A stretch of 64,000 nucleotides of DNA from contig OY540813.1 of NCBI GenBank assembly GCA_961205875.1, forward strand, positions 9,271,001 to 9,335,000, in the 5' to 3' direction. The notes under the pieces are model-generated. The model was not told the DNA's origin and made no database searches. It was given only the letters and a program-made list of their open reading frames with translations. Made by a program: the position numbers and the translations under genes. Below are positions 11,484-23,219 of the stretch, one piece after another; the first letter of the stretch is position 1, and the number at the start of each line of letters is the position of its first letter. Source of the stretch: Sialis fuliginosa. Lineage: Eukaryota > Arthropoda > Insecta > Megaloptera > Sialidae.

Positions 11484-11663
11484 TCAAGATATAATATTTT
11501 GCACCGCCTTTGTTTGAAACCCTCTGGTCTTAGGGTCATCCTTATTGTACACTTCTTTCTGACAGCCGCCCACTGGAGTGGTTTGACTAATGAAGGCACA
11601 CACTGTACAGTCATGCTCAAAACCGACCCCAAACAGATCATGACTGTCTTTAACTCGACCGGA
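11484..11663 (-). CDS. Coding-like fragment, unrecognised
   Basis: A 59-codon - strand frame between TAA (11666-11664) and TGA (11486-11484), about 42% GC. It contains FGVGFEHDCTVCAF, TTPVGGCQKEVYNKDD and KTRGFQTKAVQN. Cys, Gly, Asp and Thr content is high and Ile/Asn/Lys runs are absent, unlike random frames in this DNA. There is no ATG and no good splice site, so it is more likely an exon fragment or an old element than a complete gene. A longer frame overlaps it in another phase. Confidence 0.22.
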   Translation of the reverse strand, partial: SGRVKDSHDLFGVGFEHDCTVCAFISQTTPVGGCQKEVYNKDDPKTRGFQTKAVQNIIS

Positions 11664-12131
11664 TTAACTCGGCCATAATCTTGATTCATTTCAAAACCAT
11701 TGTATATATGTGTATATGTTTGTAAGTTTCTGCCTAAATGACTGTGGTCACAAATACACATTCATTATGGTCATGGCCTATTTTATTTCTTAAATTGAAA
11801 TAATAAGATGTACGTTAGCTATGATGGAGGTTGTGAGTTTAGTCAGGTATTAAATGTATTATTTTGTCCTAGATTTTAGATGTTGAAATAGTTTTGTTGT
11901 CGTCTTAAGGAACCCTCTGTAATTAAAAAAAATTACGTACAAATATATCATCATACAAATAATGAAGTTAGCTGCACAACCTAAAAAAAGTATTAGAGTT
12001 TTTCTTACGTCGAGAATTTGAAATCCTAAATATATTTAAACCACATAATAATAAATTATGTGATATGAATAATTATGATAACTGTCATATTGTGACGTAT
12101 GAAAAGCATACATTTTTCAATTATTATAGTT

Positions 12132-12164
12132 GGGGTGCGAAACACCCAGAAGCAAAGCCCCTAG
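12132..12164 (+). mobile_element. Helitron-like 3' terminus
   Basis: GGGTG-CGAAA-CACCC hairpin (12133-12147), 13 bases, then CTAG (12161-12164) followed by T. A short GC hairpin about 10 bases before CTRR and insertion next to T is the Helitron 3' signature. The 5' TC end was not located, so the element length is unknown. Confidence 0.4.
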
Positions 12165-12470
12165 TCTTGTTTAATAATCGATGTTCAAAAAGCAAATGGA
12201 TAAAATAGCATTTTATATGAAAAATAAACTACTGTATAATCAAGTATTAATTGACTTATTATTCTATAATCACACCGAAGTTACATTAAAAATACCAGAA
12301 GTTGTCGGGTATCTTTGTTTTATTTTTTTTTCTAAAATAATTAAATATTAGAACGTAATTATTTTAGTTATTATTACATACCTTCTATAGACATCTGAAT
12401 ATATACTATGAGCAGATCTCGTAGATGATAGCATCTAAGAAAAAACGTATTGCGAAATTATTATTACACA

Positions 12471-12484
12471 GTGCTGCCATCTTA
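12471..12484 (-). promoter_or_regulatory. CTCF-like motif
   Basis: On the - strand TAAGATGGCAGCAC, close to the insect/vertebrate CTCF core (YAGRTGGCRSC-like). Single-motif match only. Confidence 0.25.
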
Positions 12485-12616
12485 TGAGATCAAACGTTGG
12501 TGGGCTGTCGCTGTTTTTTTTTTTAAATAATCAAAAATTAGAATGTTGTAAAAATTGTAAGTATATTGGTTAAATATGTAATTTTTTTATCTTCAGTGTT
12601 TGAATTGGTTTTTAAA

Positions 12617-12637
12617 TTTGTCAGTTAAACTGACAAA
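12617..12637. repeat. Palindrome with 10-bp arms
   Basis: TTTGTCAGTT and AACTGACAAA around a single A. Exact, no known role. Confidence 0.8.
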
Positions 12638-12639
12638 AC

Positions 12640-13798
12640 ACAAACATGGTATTTTCACAATAAAACATATATATTTTGTATTTACAAGTATGCAAGTCAA
12701 AATAAATTGAAAAACTGTACTGTACGAAACACGAGACCCGATTCACACTTTAACTTTTTAAAATATATACATAACTAATACAATGAAGAAGAACAATGAC
12801 AAATTGATGGCTAAAAAAATATTAATTTACATGAGTCTCATAAAAGTTCTTTACACAAATAGGATAATAAATTTAAAAAAAAAAACTCTTAGTTAATAAT
12901 AGAAAAATAACAATGCTGATAATATTATCCTAATGCAAGTCATAACATTAAGATACATTATAGATAAATTACCTGCTCTTTTTTGAATCATATAAATCTA
13001 CGTACATATGTTTTCATTATACATTATCTACCTTTATTAATTTTACAGTTAATTATATTTATATATAAATTACTATCCAGTTTTTTATATATTGTTGTAC
13101 AAATATACCTCATGAAAAAGTGAACCAGACGTCTTAGAAAAAGAAGCTTACATGATAATAACAAATATAATTGATATTCATAATGTTATTGTATGTTTTG
13201 AAGGTCGTAAATTCATAAATTGATTGCAGTAAATATAATAAAATATACATAAATATTTATTAAATATATTAACTTTGTAAACAGTTAATTCGAAAAATAT
13301 ATAATTATTTTTTAATATATTTTAAATTTATTGCCCATCAATATAATAATTTATATTCATTGAATAAATAAAACATTGTTTGTTTTTTTTGTTTTTTAAA
13401 TATATGTACAAATGAGTACAATAAATATATATACCTATTAATCTTGCCCCCCCCCCTAGCTTGTGCTCAAAAAGTAACAAGTAAATCAGTATATTGGCTA
13501 AACAGGATAATTTTCTAGACAAAACGACGTACCTACATTTGTTATTTTTATTTATTTGATCTTATAGACCAGTCAAATTAGATCGATTTTTTTACCTAAA
13601 ATAGAAAAATTTTAAATGAATGAATCCCATGAAAATCGATAGCTAGGTATAATCCATTTTGCTAGATGATTTTGTTTTTTATAAGATACGTACAAAATTT
13701 ATGATTGAAAAAAATTTGTTGCAATTGCGAAGCATAGAAACAATCGAATATTTAAGAAAAAAAAAGCTAAAATTATTCAATGTTTGTTTACAATAATA
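12640..13798. other. A+T-rich stretch with a C10 run
   Basis: No gene. A run of ten C at 13447-13456, preceded on the - strand by AAGCTA, resembles the G-tract that follows CAGTGGCGTAGCTA ends in this repeat family and may be a decayed copy. Confidence 0.35.
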
Positions 13799-13925
13799 CT
13801 AACTACCCATCTGTTTTCGACCCCCCTCTTTACCGCAGGGTCCTAGGCGAAATGCGCCGACTAAATAATTTCTAAAAAATATTTTGCCCCCTCTCTGAAC
13901 AAAATCCTGGATACGCCCATGCCTA
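13799..13925 (-). mobile_element. Transposon end fragment (GGGCGTATCCAGG type)
   Basis: On the - strand it begins ATGGGCGTATCCAGGATTT, passes through AGAGAGGGGGCAAAAT, and ends at a GGGGGG tract near 13825. This layout (GGCGTA end followed by G-tracts) resembles the CAGTGGCGTAG elements. No partner end seen. Confidence 0.35.
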
Positions 13926-13929
13926 CCTA

Positions 13930-15285
13930 ATTTATATGTACGAGTATTAAGTAAGACCAAATATTGAGTTTTAGCCAATAATTGAATTTTATTCAATTTT
14001 TAATTATAGCTTAAGGCCATCGTTTGATGAGTACGGGATAATCAAAATAATAAATTTTTAATAGATACAATTTTCAACTGTGAAGCATATACATATACAC
14101 TCTGAATAATATGCTAATCAAATAATAATTGTTTGTATAAAATTACATGTGTTATTGTCTTTAATTTTACACTCCTACATATTTTAATTATAAAAAACTA
14201 CTTTTCTAGGTCAACAAAGTCATGATCATTCCTTGTGCTATTAAAATATTAAAAACGTTTTTATAAATAACCATTCGACTATTACGGTTATTGAGTACTA
14301 ATATAAATTTGTTATATGTATTGTTTCTTGTATGAAAGTTGAATTAATACAATAAGAATTCTTACTTCCTCTACTAATTGATTAATATTATTTAATTAAC
14401 GAAATTAAGAATTGATATCATTTCCGTGAAAATTATTGGTAATTTTCTAGTGTTCATGTCTTCTATTTTTCCCAAAACATATTATATTTCTTTCAGTTTT
14501 TATATAGACAACTAGAAAACAATTTATATTTATAATTTTTTATCTAAATTTACATAACATACCATAATCCTTTTCTATAAATGAATAGTTTATTCAGGTA
14601 ACAACGTATACTATTTGAGTTAATTTCTAAAATTAATCATAGTTATTATATTTCATGTACGAACACATATATTAGATAATGTCACATATGTTTTTAATGA
14701 ACCATTACATTTGACTGTATACAAATTGGAAACTTATCAAAAAATTAAAAGTATGTGACATAAAAAAACATTAAACAAATATGATATTATTTTTAAAATC
14801 TTCTGCTTTTTGTCAGTTATGTGTCATATTTTTTAAAGTGTAAAATTCTGCCAAAGAAAATCATATATTATGATGCGAAAATTGCAAAATATATATAACA
14901 AAATGAATTGCTGCAGTAAAACATGTTTTTCTTTGTAGTTCGAAATGTATTACACAATTTGTTACATTTTCAATAATATTAAATTAAATAAATAATATAG
15001 TAAACACGTTTAAAATATTGTTTAAAAAGTCTATTGCAACCGATGGAGTCATACTTGTGTTATATGTATAACATATAACATAACGACAAAAAAAAACTTT
15101 TTTTCAATTTTTTCTGAATATAGTAAAAACTATTTATTTTTATGTAATTATAATATTTTATTCATCTTTCATGTTATTTTCTCCAAATATATTGATGTTT
15201 GAAAAATCATTTTTTTGTTTTTATTTATGTTTGTAAAATTTTGTAGAAAAATAATGAAATTGTATATATTAAACGCCTTGGTTAG
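13930..15285. other. A+T-rich intergenic stretch
   Basis: Nothing I can support: long A/T runs, a short palindrome near 15057-15081, no exon-like island. Confidence 0.5.
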
Positions 15286-15291
15286 CTAATA

Positions 15292-15382
15292 CAGTGAAGC
15301 GTGCCTTAACCTGACCCTCATATATTTCAGAAACCTGGACAAACGCTGGACGATCGCGTTCCATTATAAACAAGTTTTACTG
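15292..15382. mobile_element. 91-bp TA-flanked MITE, pogo/Tc1-like ends
   Basis: Starts CAGTGAAGC, ends GTTTTACTG (reversed CAGTAAAAC), and is flanked by TA on both sides (15290-15291, 15383-15384). TA targets and CAGT-starting ends suit the Tc1/mariner/pogo superfamily. The interior is too small to code. A similar unpaired end, TACAGTGAAACC, is at 28733. Confidence 0.5.
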
Positions 15383-15510
15383 TATTACTACTTTTACCTA
15401 CACCTCTTAAATCGACAGGTTTTACGTAACCAATGATGGGTTAAATATTTACTAATTGTTACCATATACGTTACGGGCAAAGCCCACAAGGTGTGCAATG
15501 TCGACACTAC

Positions 15511-15828
15511 CCGGGCAATGTCAGCATTGCACATCGTTGCTGAGCAAAGCGGACATTGTGGACAATGCTAAAACATCCTGGGCAGAACCTACTGTATTAT
15601 GATGATAAACTGATATTAACTATCAAATAAAATTACTTGAAACAAGTTTTAAAATTTATTTATTACAATGAATCAACGAAAATTAATAATTACAAAAGGT
15701 ACGACCAAAATGTGCAAAAAAATTTATTTTAAGAATTTTATTTATACAACTTAAGCCGGCCGAGTACTTTAATTAACCATTTCTGCGAACTTTGCCCAGC
15801 AGCGATGTGCAATGCTGACATTGTCCGG
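15511..15828. repeat. Spaced inverted repeat with 39-base arms
   Basis: Left arm 15511-15549 begins CCGGGCAATGTCAGCATTGC. The right arm 15790-15828 is its reverse complement with three mismatches. The 240-base spacer is A+T rich and non-coding. The arms themselves contain shorter palindromes (GCAATGTC/GACATTGC). Probably a non-autonomous transposon or its subterminal repeats; the outer ends are not defined. Confidence 0.55.
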
Positions 15829-15829
15829 T

Positions 15830-17100
15830 CAGTCTTAACTCTGCACAATAACATTAGTAATCTAAAAGAAAATGCAATAGTTACAAAAAAAATTAGTGAA
15901 TGAAATTAAATAATCAATCAACATTTACGACTACATAGACATAAAAGACCAGAATTTATTGTCAATACATCAATATCTTGTTTTATGATAGTTGTCTCTT
16001 TAGACATTGTATATTTTGAATTAATAACAATATCGATATTAACAATGGGCAGTGATTGTCTTTTTAAGACATAAAAATGTATGTCTACTTTTTTTATATC
16101 ATACAGTAACAAAGTAAATATCAGCTAACAGTTAAATTGCTTCATTGAATCTGCTACAGTTACATAACGCATTATATTGTGATCAATTTAAAAAAATAAA
16201 AGATATTGCAAAACATAAAACAAAGATCATGACAAACAGATATTCAATACCATCTTGTACGAACTTTCAAACCGTACATACATTATAATGAAGAGTTTAT
16301 TGAAAGTACAAGCTCAGGGAGCGCCACCTAGCCTTGAAAAAACATCTATAGAAAGTGTTACAACTATTGTAATATTTATAATATTAAAAAATACGTACTG
16401 TATATCATATTACCGGATTGTTATATTTTTTATAATATTAACTCAAGGCGTTTAGTGCATTTAAATCCATATCTAATTTATATCTAAATATATGCACTGT
16501 AAATGCTCAAGGAAATTAGATATGTAACCATTGGTTTTATAGATTAAAACACAGGCTCACAAATCAATAGGCTTGTCTTTGAGATTTAAGATTACATTTT
16601 ATTCTTTGAATAGGTAATAAAAATATATGCATAATCGAGTTCGTATAATGTTAAAAATTAAGTTATTATTGTTATATAAAAGTTGTGTAGGATGCTTTAG
16701 TATTTTTTTCAATCTTAGAATATTAATTATTAACTTCCCATTAGGAAGTTATTGTAATCGGTCCGAAAATCAAAATAAAAAATTTCAACATATTTTTATA
16801 TTTCAAGGTCACTAAAGTATACTTTTAAACAGATGTATGTGTTTTATTGTATATGTACGCATGTATACTAGTTTTTCTAGGTGAAATTATCAATATTGAG
16901 AAATAGGTAAATACATTTATAAAATAATATTTGTATTTCAAAAAGAATTTCGTAAGTTAATGAATGGCTCAATTAAAGCAAGAAAAATATTCTAACTGTA
17001 CTAACAATAAGTTTTAGAAATACAAACAAATGTGGATTTATAGTAACAATGTTATTCATAGGATATTATAATTGAATTATTATAATGTTCTGTATTAACT
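15830..17100. other. A+T-rich intergenic stretch
   Basis: Only short low-complexity frames. One CTCF-like site (16317-16333) stands out. Confidence 0.45.
16317..16333 (-). promoter_or_regulatory. CTCF-like motif
   Basis: - strand GGCTAGGTGGCGCTCCC contains CTAGGTGGCGCT, a close match to the CTCF core AGGTGGCGC. It is isolated in A+T-rich DNA. Confidence 0.35.
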
Positions 17101-17440
17101 TGCTGCACACGTTTCAAAACTAGGGTTAAAATAGGAAACAATAATAATAGGCTGCGGCATAATAGAGAGTAAATTTACAATACTTGAAGCTGGAGACCAT
17201 TAGTGCAAACAATAGGCAAGAAGATATCCTCCGTTTAGCACAAGACAAGCGGTGTTCTTGAACCGTGAAACTGCGAAAACAATAATACACTGGTAAATCT
17301 AACGACTGTGGCAAAACTCACGGAGTTGTAAATCAAATTCTATCTCTCTGGGTTACCAATTCGGAAGTGAAACATGAAAAGTGAGAACTCGTACGGTTTA
17401 GGATTAGTCTTCTTAACAAACGTATTTTAGAGTATAAGGG
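17100..17440. other. Coding-like island, strand undecided
   Basis: About 38% GC. The + strand has a frame (about 17168-17254) with LKLETISANNRQEDILRLAQ ending in a stop. The - strand has a frame from 17426 with VKKTNPKPYEFSLFMFHF, one in-frame TAG, then NSVSFATVVRFTSVLLFSQF. The + frame's LAQDK string recalls LAQDR motifs near the C-terminus of some LINE proteins, but this is weak. Probably old element DNA. Confidence 0.2.
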
Positions 17441-18467
17441 AAACGGGAACAATAAGAACAACTACAAAATAATCCACAATTCCTACATTCAAGTAGACAT
17501 TATTTAAACAAATTTAATTTATACTTAAAAAAATTGAGATAAATACAATTATTACAAATCCCAAGCAAGCTATGGCTTGGTTGTGTTCTATTGTCGTGCT
17601 AAATTTTTTTGCGTATGTATATTGATAAAATTAGCATATTTATCTTAAATTATTTTCAAATGGACTAAAATAATTACTTTTTATACAAAAATATGAGTAA
17701 AAATTTAAAAATTACCACCATTTTTTTATGTTTAAGGGGTATGCATTTTATGATCAATCCATGTAATTTTTTGTTTATACAAATCCTATATAAATATTTA
17801 TATACCTACCATTAAATAAATAAAAACAAATATTAAACAATTAATTAAGCACCTAATTAAAAATGTATAAACTGATAAATATAATAAACGTATAAATCAT
17901 TTGTATTTGTAAACCCATTTCGCTATATAAAGTAGATTTATTCAATTCCAACAAATATGTATATAAAGCAACAAAAATAATACAAACTGTATAATAAAAC
18001 TGCATATTTTATATTATATGTCCATTACATTCTGCCGTAACTGTAAATTGAAAATTCGAACAAAAGATTTAGTATTTACGTATATTTGTAAATCAACATT
18101 ACATATACATACATATGTGTGTATTTTCCGTGGAAAACAAAATGCATATAGTAGGGTTGTCAACAGCAGAAGAATTTACATTGAAATAGTGGTCTGATGA
18201 AATTGTGCGTAACCGTGTATGTTTTTGAATAGCTATTTCATACAAATAGCATTACTGTATTTTCAGATTGGAAATGAAATATATTTATGCTTGTGATGCA
18301 GAAATAAAAAGTGCTGTAAGTCGTCATTCAAAATGTGTAAAGTTTGTGCATTGGAAATCGGTAGGTATGCTATTCAATAAAAGTTGCTGGTTTCATGGAA
18401 TAGAAGATTTTTTGCGAAAGTTGTATGTTTGATCCATTAACACTGTAGAAGTATAGTATTATTAATT

Positions 18468-18608
18468 ACACAGCTACACAAAAAAAAGTGCGGAGCTAAA
18501 AAAGCGATATCTATATAGTAAAATTTGGATTTCGACTATACTCGACCAATACTACAATGCTATATAGGTCGCTTTTTTTGGCTTCGCACTTTTTTTGTGT
18601 AGCTGTGT
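18468..18608. mobile_element. 141-bp hairpin MITE
   Basis: About 48-bp terminal inverted repeats: ACACAGCTACACAAAAAAAG at the left, and at the right (reversed) the same first 25 bases, then AGCC in place of AGCT and a few changes through GCGAC/GCGAT and CTATATAG. Only about 45 bases separate the arms, so a transcript would fold into one long hairpin. No clear target duplication. No coding capacity. Confidence 0.8.
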
Positions 18609-18678
18609 TCTTAGCTACCTATATTAATGTTAGTTTTTTAATAAAAAAAAAATTTTTTGTTTAAAATTAAATTAAATT

Positions 18679-18993
18679 ATGTTTGGTATTATATTATAAA
18701 CGAGCTAGCAAGCACCTTCAAATGAGGTTTGTAACCTATCTGACAGTGCTTTAGTTTCATGATGTGTTTGATAATTTTCGCGCGTGGTATGTAAAAATCA
18801 ACAGTATTAAAACAGTAGCGATATTATGAAAATTATTTTGTACAGTCAGAGTCGCCAACTGTGTTCCAATAAGTTGAAAAATCATTGCTCTAAATTTCAT
18901 AGCTAATCCATAGATACTATCACAGAATTAATACCCCATTTGAAAGTGCTTGCTAGCTAGCAAATTTGCTAGCTCCTTTATAATACCGGACAT
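18679..18993. mobile_element. Inverted-repeat element, CCGGTATTATAAAG family
   Basis: Left end ATGTTTGGTATTATATTATA; right end reversed ATGTCCGGTATTATAAAGGA. Both continue into GAGCTAGCAAGCAC and TTCAAATGRGG. It shares its terminal 14 bases with the element at 4199-4508 but not the interior. Non-coding, non-autonomous. Confidence 0.65.
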
Positions 18994-18999
18994 TAGAAT

Positions 19000-20045
19000 T
19001 ATATCATGTGAAGTATAGATTATTTATAATAAATATACAATAAATATGAATATGAACATTCAATTAATATAACCTATTATCTACTAACAAATGTACACTT
19101 ATATAAGCTATAAATCTAATATTTGCATGCATATATACAAATAAGTATATAAATATAGGTATGTACATATGGTTACATATCATACACGAACATGCATTTT
19201 TATACATAAAATATATGTATGTAAGTGTTATATACAAATATGTATGCAAAAATTCACGCAAAAATAAAAAACAAACGTTATTACTTTATTTTCAAAACAA
19301 ATATAAGAACAATATCTACTGTGCAATCTACATACATATTATTACACAATCCTCCAATACAGATGTTAAAATTTTATTCCCTACGACCAAATGTTTTTTA
19401 CATAATAATTCAATATATGTTCCATTACATTCAAGGTAGGGTATGATGCACATCTTGAACTGAGAAAATACATTCGCATATACACATATATAGTAAATGG
19501 CTTTAAAAATTTGCATACATATATTTTGAAAATCACTTTTTATGATAAAAAATTCATGAAGATCGTTTTTGATTTCTTTATGGGAATATTATATAAAAAA
19601 AACTTTCTTTTCGCCGTTATGTCACGTTGTTATTTAATTTCGATGTATATTTTTTTTTTATTTCTTTGTATAAAAAAATGGAAAATGTTAGCACTGTAAA
19701 TGTAGTTACTGGTTTATTTTTAAACAATAAGAGAATATTCTATAGTACTATTATTTATTTTGCACTGTTCTGAGTCTTATACTATAAGTATTCATGTACA
19801 TTTTTGAATTACTAATAAACATCATATCAAAAAAAAATGTATAAAATTAATTTTTTTGATGGTTTGAACAAAATATATGTACATATCTCGATATGAATTA
19901 TAAATGGAAAAACGAAATAAATTTATGATTTTGTCACGTTTTTTTCAGTTTTAAATATTTTTATAAATGTTGAGTTTGTATGCCAATTCTGTATAAAATT
20001 CATTTTGAAATATGTATATTATATATGAATATATGTTTTAAACAT
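19000..20045. other. A+T-rich stretch with TATG/CATA repeats
   Basis: TATG/ACAT simple repeats are dense at 19095-19250. The open frames here are low-complexity. Nothing supportable. Confidence 0.45.
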
Positions 20046-20048
20046 GCA

Positions 20049-20056
20049 CGCCACTG
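20049..20056 (-). repeat. CGCCACTG octamer (CAGTGGCG end-like)
   Basis: Same octamer as the transposon ends elsewhere, directly upstream of the possible first exon at 20135. It may be a fragment or coincidence. Confidence 0.25.
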
Positions 20057-20134
20057 ATCGTTAGTAATACGCATCGTTGTCGTCAGTAGCGGTCGTCGAC
20101 GTCACAGATACGTGTTAAATTATTCAAAGGACTG

Positions 20135-20176
20135 ATGCTTGCAGACCTGGGCCACTTCCGCTTTCTCCACACCCCT
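20135..20176 (+). CDS. Possible first coding exon with consensus donor
   Basis: ATG at 20135 opens MLADLGHFRFLHTP, 14 codons, ending exactly at a consensus donor GTAAGT (20177). Upstream, 20070-20134 is unusually rich in CpG and GTCGTC, with TCAGTA (20085-20090, CGTCAGTAGC), a match to the insect initiator TCAGTY/TCAGTA, so a short 5' UTR of about 45 bases would fit. Phase after the exon is 0. No downstream exon could be identified within the window, so the first intron would be long. The peptide is not recognised. The - strand reading has no polypyrimidine tract at the same boundary, which favours the + strand. Confidence 0.35.
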
Positions 20177-20179
20177 GTA

Positions 20180-21540
20180 AGTTGTATTCTCCCTTAATCG
20201 TCCTTGGAAAAACGAGTTAGCTTTTTCAATAATTACTCTAACACAATCTTTGATGTTATTTTAATTAATAAACTCGTTTATAGGACATGCATTTTTAAAG
20301 TCGAATGATTATTTCCTTTCCGGTCTCACCTATTAATTAATTCACTAATTATAATCGGTTATATTTTGTCGATAATTGAAAGTGGGTATAGCTCAAATAA
20401 TGTACATTGCATTACATAGGTAATTTATTGTATATATTATGGCCATAATGTAGAAAACTTTTATTTTTATTTTTTATATTAAAGTTTAGATATCGTTAAA
20501 TATAATCAATATAAAATAAAAAAGAGCGAACGACAATCTGTTTGTTTATTGATTTGTTGATATTAACATGATTACCTGACCCTGCTAGTAGTAAATTCTA
20601 ATTATTTATTTAAAATAAAAGTAATAATATAGCGTTCAAAACATATTAAAAGCTTTTTAAATAATTAATAATATTACTTTTTCATAAAAGCACTTTACTT
20701 GAATCTCATGTATTAATTCTAAATTTGGAAGTTGTACCTACATTAACAACGATAATTATTTGTTTTTCTTACTTTTTGAAAGTTGAACATTTTATTCAAG
20801 TTATCGTCAACATGAGATGTTCATAAAAACTTCCAGAATTTACTTACTTTGGTAAACTTTATGAAGTAGTATATTTATACATTATTCACTTTTAAAAAGT
20901 TGTTTAATTATTTATAACATTCTTTAACATAATTTTTATGGGGTAATAAGGTTCACAGTGACACGTTTTCTAATGTCTGATATATTTATTTAATGATGTG
21001 ATATTTAGGAATTTTTATTACACTTTTATATATAAACAAGGTTATTAATTTTGTACTTTTTTATATTTTAATTATAATTGTTTTGTTATCTTTACTAAAT
21101 GTGTTTATTAATTAATAGTTATCTATTGAGATAATACGTATATTGATTTTCACCTTGTTTTCCTGATTTTTTTATAAATCTTTTTATAGCTAATGCTCGT
21201 AATTATAATGTACGTAATAATATATGACAATCAAATTAATGAGGCTTTTACTCAGAAGCCAAGATTCACAATAAATATATTTTTTTGTTTCTACTGTTAA
21301 ATTCATTTGAATATTTTATCTCCATAGATACGATAATTCCTTAATACCGCTATTGTTATCACTAACATAATATATTATTCTTAAAAAAAACTCACAAACA
21401 CTTTTCTAAAATCATATTGAATACAGGTATTATTTCCTTTTAAAATATAACATGCATGTCTGGGAAGTTTTTTGTGTATATTTTTATTTTGTTTGGTACA
21501 TTTGAAAGGCATTGATTTGAAAACTTGAAAAAAATTGCAC
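20180..21540. other. A+T-rich stretch, candidate intron
   Basis: Strongly A+T rich, no exon-like island. If the 20135-20176 exon is real this is its first intron. Confidence 0.4.
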
Positions 21541-21572
21541 GCCTCTGTAAGAACGTACACGCACAAAAACCC

Positions 21573-21587
21573 ATGGAGCGTATGTTT
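21573..21587 (+). CDS. Very short possible first exon
   Basis: ATG GAG CGT ATG TTT followed by GTAAGT (21588). Preceded by CpG-bearing sequence (21540-21572). It lies antisense within the transcript expected from the - strand promoter at 21690-21724, so at most one reading is likely. Low confidence. Confidence 0.15.
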
Positions 21588-21689
21588 GTAAGTAAGGCTG
21601 TTGATCATTTTAGAAAGAACTACTGGCTGGCCGATACGATCGGAGCGTTTTCGGGTGAATTCAGTCGACGGCGCTGTCTGCACGGTGAC

Positions 21690-21724
21690 AAATGACCGGA
21701 CGCGATCGTTATATATTTTTTATA
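21690..21724 (-). promoter_or_regulatory. TATA plus initiator core promoter
   Basis: - strand TATAAA at 21724-21719 and TCATTT (initiator-like, A at 21693) 31 bases downstream, the canonical spacing. The surrounding 21600-21780 is a CpG-bearing island (GTCCGGTCATTTG, AACGCTCCGATCG) in otherwise A+T-rich DNA. A - strand open frame continues from the presumed start to 21381, but it has no early ATG, so the coding part is unresolved. Confidence 0.35.
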
Positions 21725-22119
21725 TATAGTATATCGAGGCTCATATAACGTAATGCGTCCACACTTCAGATCGGGATACTTTCTCACCTAGTGAACAAAA
21801 ATACATGTACAGTGTGTGGCTCGAGAAGTCTGTAGAAGTAATCATAAAGATTTAAGATTATTACGGTTTTTGTATGAGAATATTGTATTTAATTAAATAT
21901 GTTCCTTATAGTGAATACTACATAGTCTTGATTTGTAGGTAATTAATTTATAGAAACTGGAATTTTTTGATTGAATTATATTATCTTAGGAAGTTATAAT
22001 TTCATTAAAATTCCCACTGTATTTAATCAAAATTTACTTTATGTATTTAACACGCCAATCAACGAGAAAGTTATTATTATTTGATATTCCACCATGGATT
22101 TGAACATTTAAAATAAAAG

Positions 22120-22260
22120 TGATATGACAGTCTGTGTGTCTGTCTGTCTCACTATCTAGCCGATTGATCTCAAAAAGGGCAAACAAAACAATTAAAATTT
22201 TTTATTTTTTTTGCGTTGGTCCGGTTTAATTATTCTTTGTCTTTAAATTCAACCGGTTGT
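22120..22260. other. Dispersed GTCTGTCTGTCTC repeat cassette
   Basis: TCTGTGTGTCTGTCTGTCTC followed by CTAGCCGATTGATCTC and GGTCCGGTTTAATT. Same type as 7340-7620 and 31690-31930. Class unknown. Confidence 0.3.
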
Positions 22261-22474
22261 ACGGGATATAGATTTTATTATGCAACTGAAACTTTTTTGT
22301 TGGAAACTGAAAAAGTATATCATCTTGACAACAAATGATCTCAGAAAAGGTTGAATATTTTTTTACAACCAATTAATTAATTAAGGTAGAAATTAAAATA
22401 TTGAATTAATATCCTGGTTTTTTTAATTTAAAATAAAATATTATATTAATATAAACGTGTCCGTATTCTGAATT

Positions 22475-22675
22475 TTACTTGATATGAGAATAATAAGATT
22501 GTTTGAAATTTCTGGTCCACCTTCTACACATATATCTATCTCTAATCGCCTTTATTTTTGTTGGAAACTTTCTACGTGAGATGTTATCGCACGGAAAGGC
22601 GAGTGTATTTTTGTTAGGATAAGTTTTGTGTTTATTTTGTATTAACTGAATTATGGTTTGGAGTTCGTAGCTTGT
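22475..22675 (-). CDS. 66-codon coding-like fragment, unrecognised
   Basis: Open - strand frame between TAA (22678-22676) and TAA (22477-22475). It reads YELQTIIQLIQNKHKTYPNK, then AFPCDNISRRKFPTKIKAIR and YMCRRWTRNFKQSYY. It is strongly basic (about a quarter K/R) with Cys and Trp, not the I/N/F-rich translation usual here. There is no ATG, so it would be an internal or 3' exon or an element fragment; an AG at 22671-22670 (end of AACAAG) is a possible acceptor. Similar - strand fragments lie at 24062-24202 and 25424-25609. Confidence 0.28.
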   Translation of the reverse strand, partial: TSYELQTIIQLIQNKHKTYPNKNTLAFPCDNISRRKFPTKIKAIRDRYMCRRWTRNFKQSYYSHIK

Positions 22676-23219
22676 TTACTAATTTTAGAAACGGGTGATT
22701 TTTTTATTAATGCATCTGCTGAACCTTAATCAATTTCTACATTAATATTTTGAAATTCAACCGTTTTTTGTCATTATTATTTTTATTCGTATGTATAAAC
22801 ACACTAAAGCGCGTCATATTATTTTAGGATGTGTCAAACAATATTACTGTTTGGATTTTTTTGGAATAACATAAATATCATCCTAAGAAAATGCGTTGAC
22901 ATTTTTTAAGTATTGTTCTTGATAATGCACTTGTTCTTTTAAATTGAATAGTATATAAAACTATTTTTATTATTAAAAGGTAACTCCATTATCCCCTATA
23001 AAATTAAAAAGTAATATCTGAAAGCTGGTTTAAAAATAGTATTCTATACCTTTAGAAACTAATTTGTATTAATTTTCTTATTCGACATGGACAACATTTT
23101 ATCGATATAATTATTTAGTTGGTCGCTAACTCAATTTGTAGATAATGTAACCTAATCGGGACTTATGAATAGAAAACATCAAAGCGAACGGTTTTTTCTT
23201 GTGTAATACGGTTCAATAA

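Noticed and set aside
11471..11761. 96-codon - strand frame overlapping 11484-11663
   Set aside because: The alternative frame in the same DNA has better composition; the two cannot both be coding with any likelihood.
22080..22100. tRNA B-box-like GTTCAAATCC on the - strand
   Set aside because: No A box at the right distance and no acceptor stem. I found no tRNA elsewhere either.
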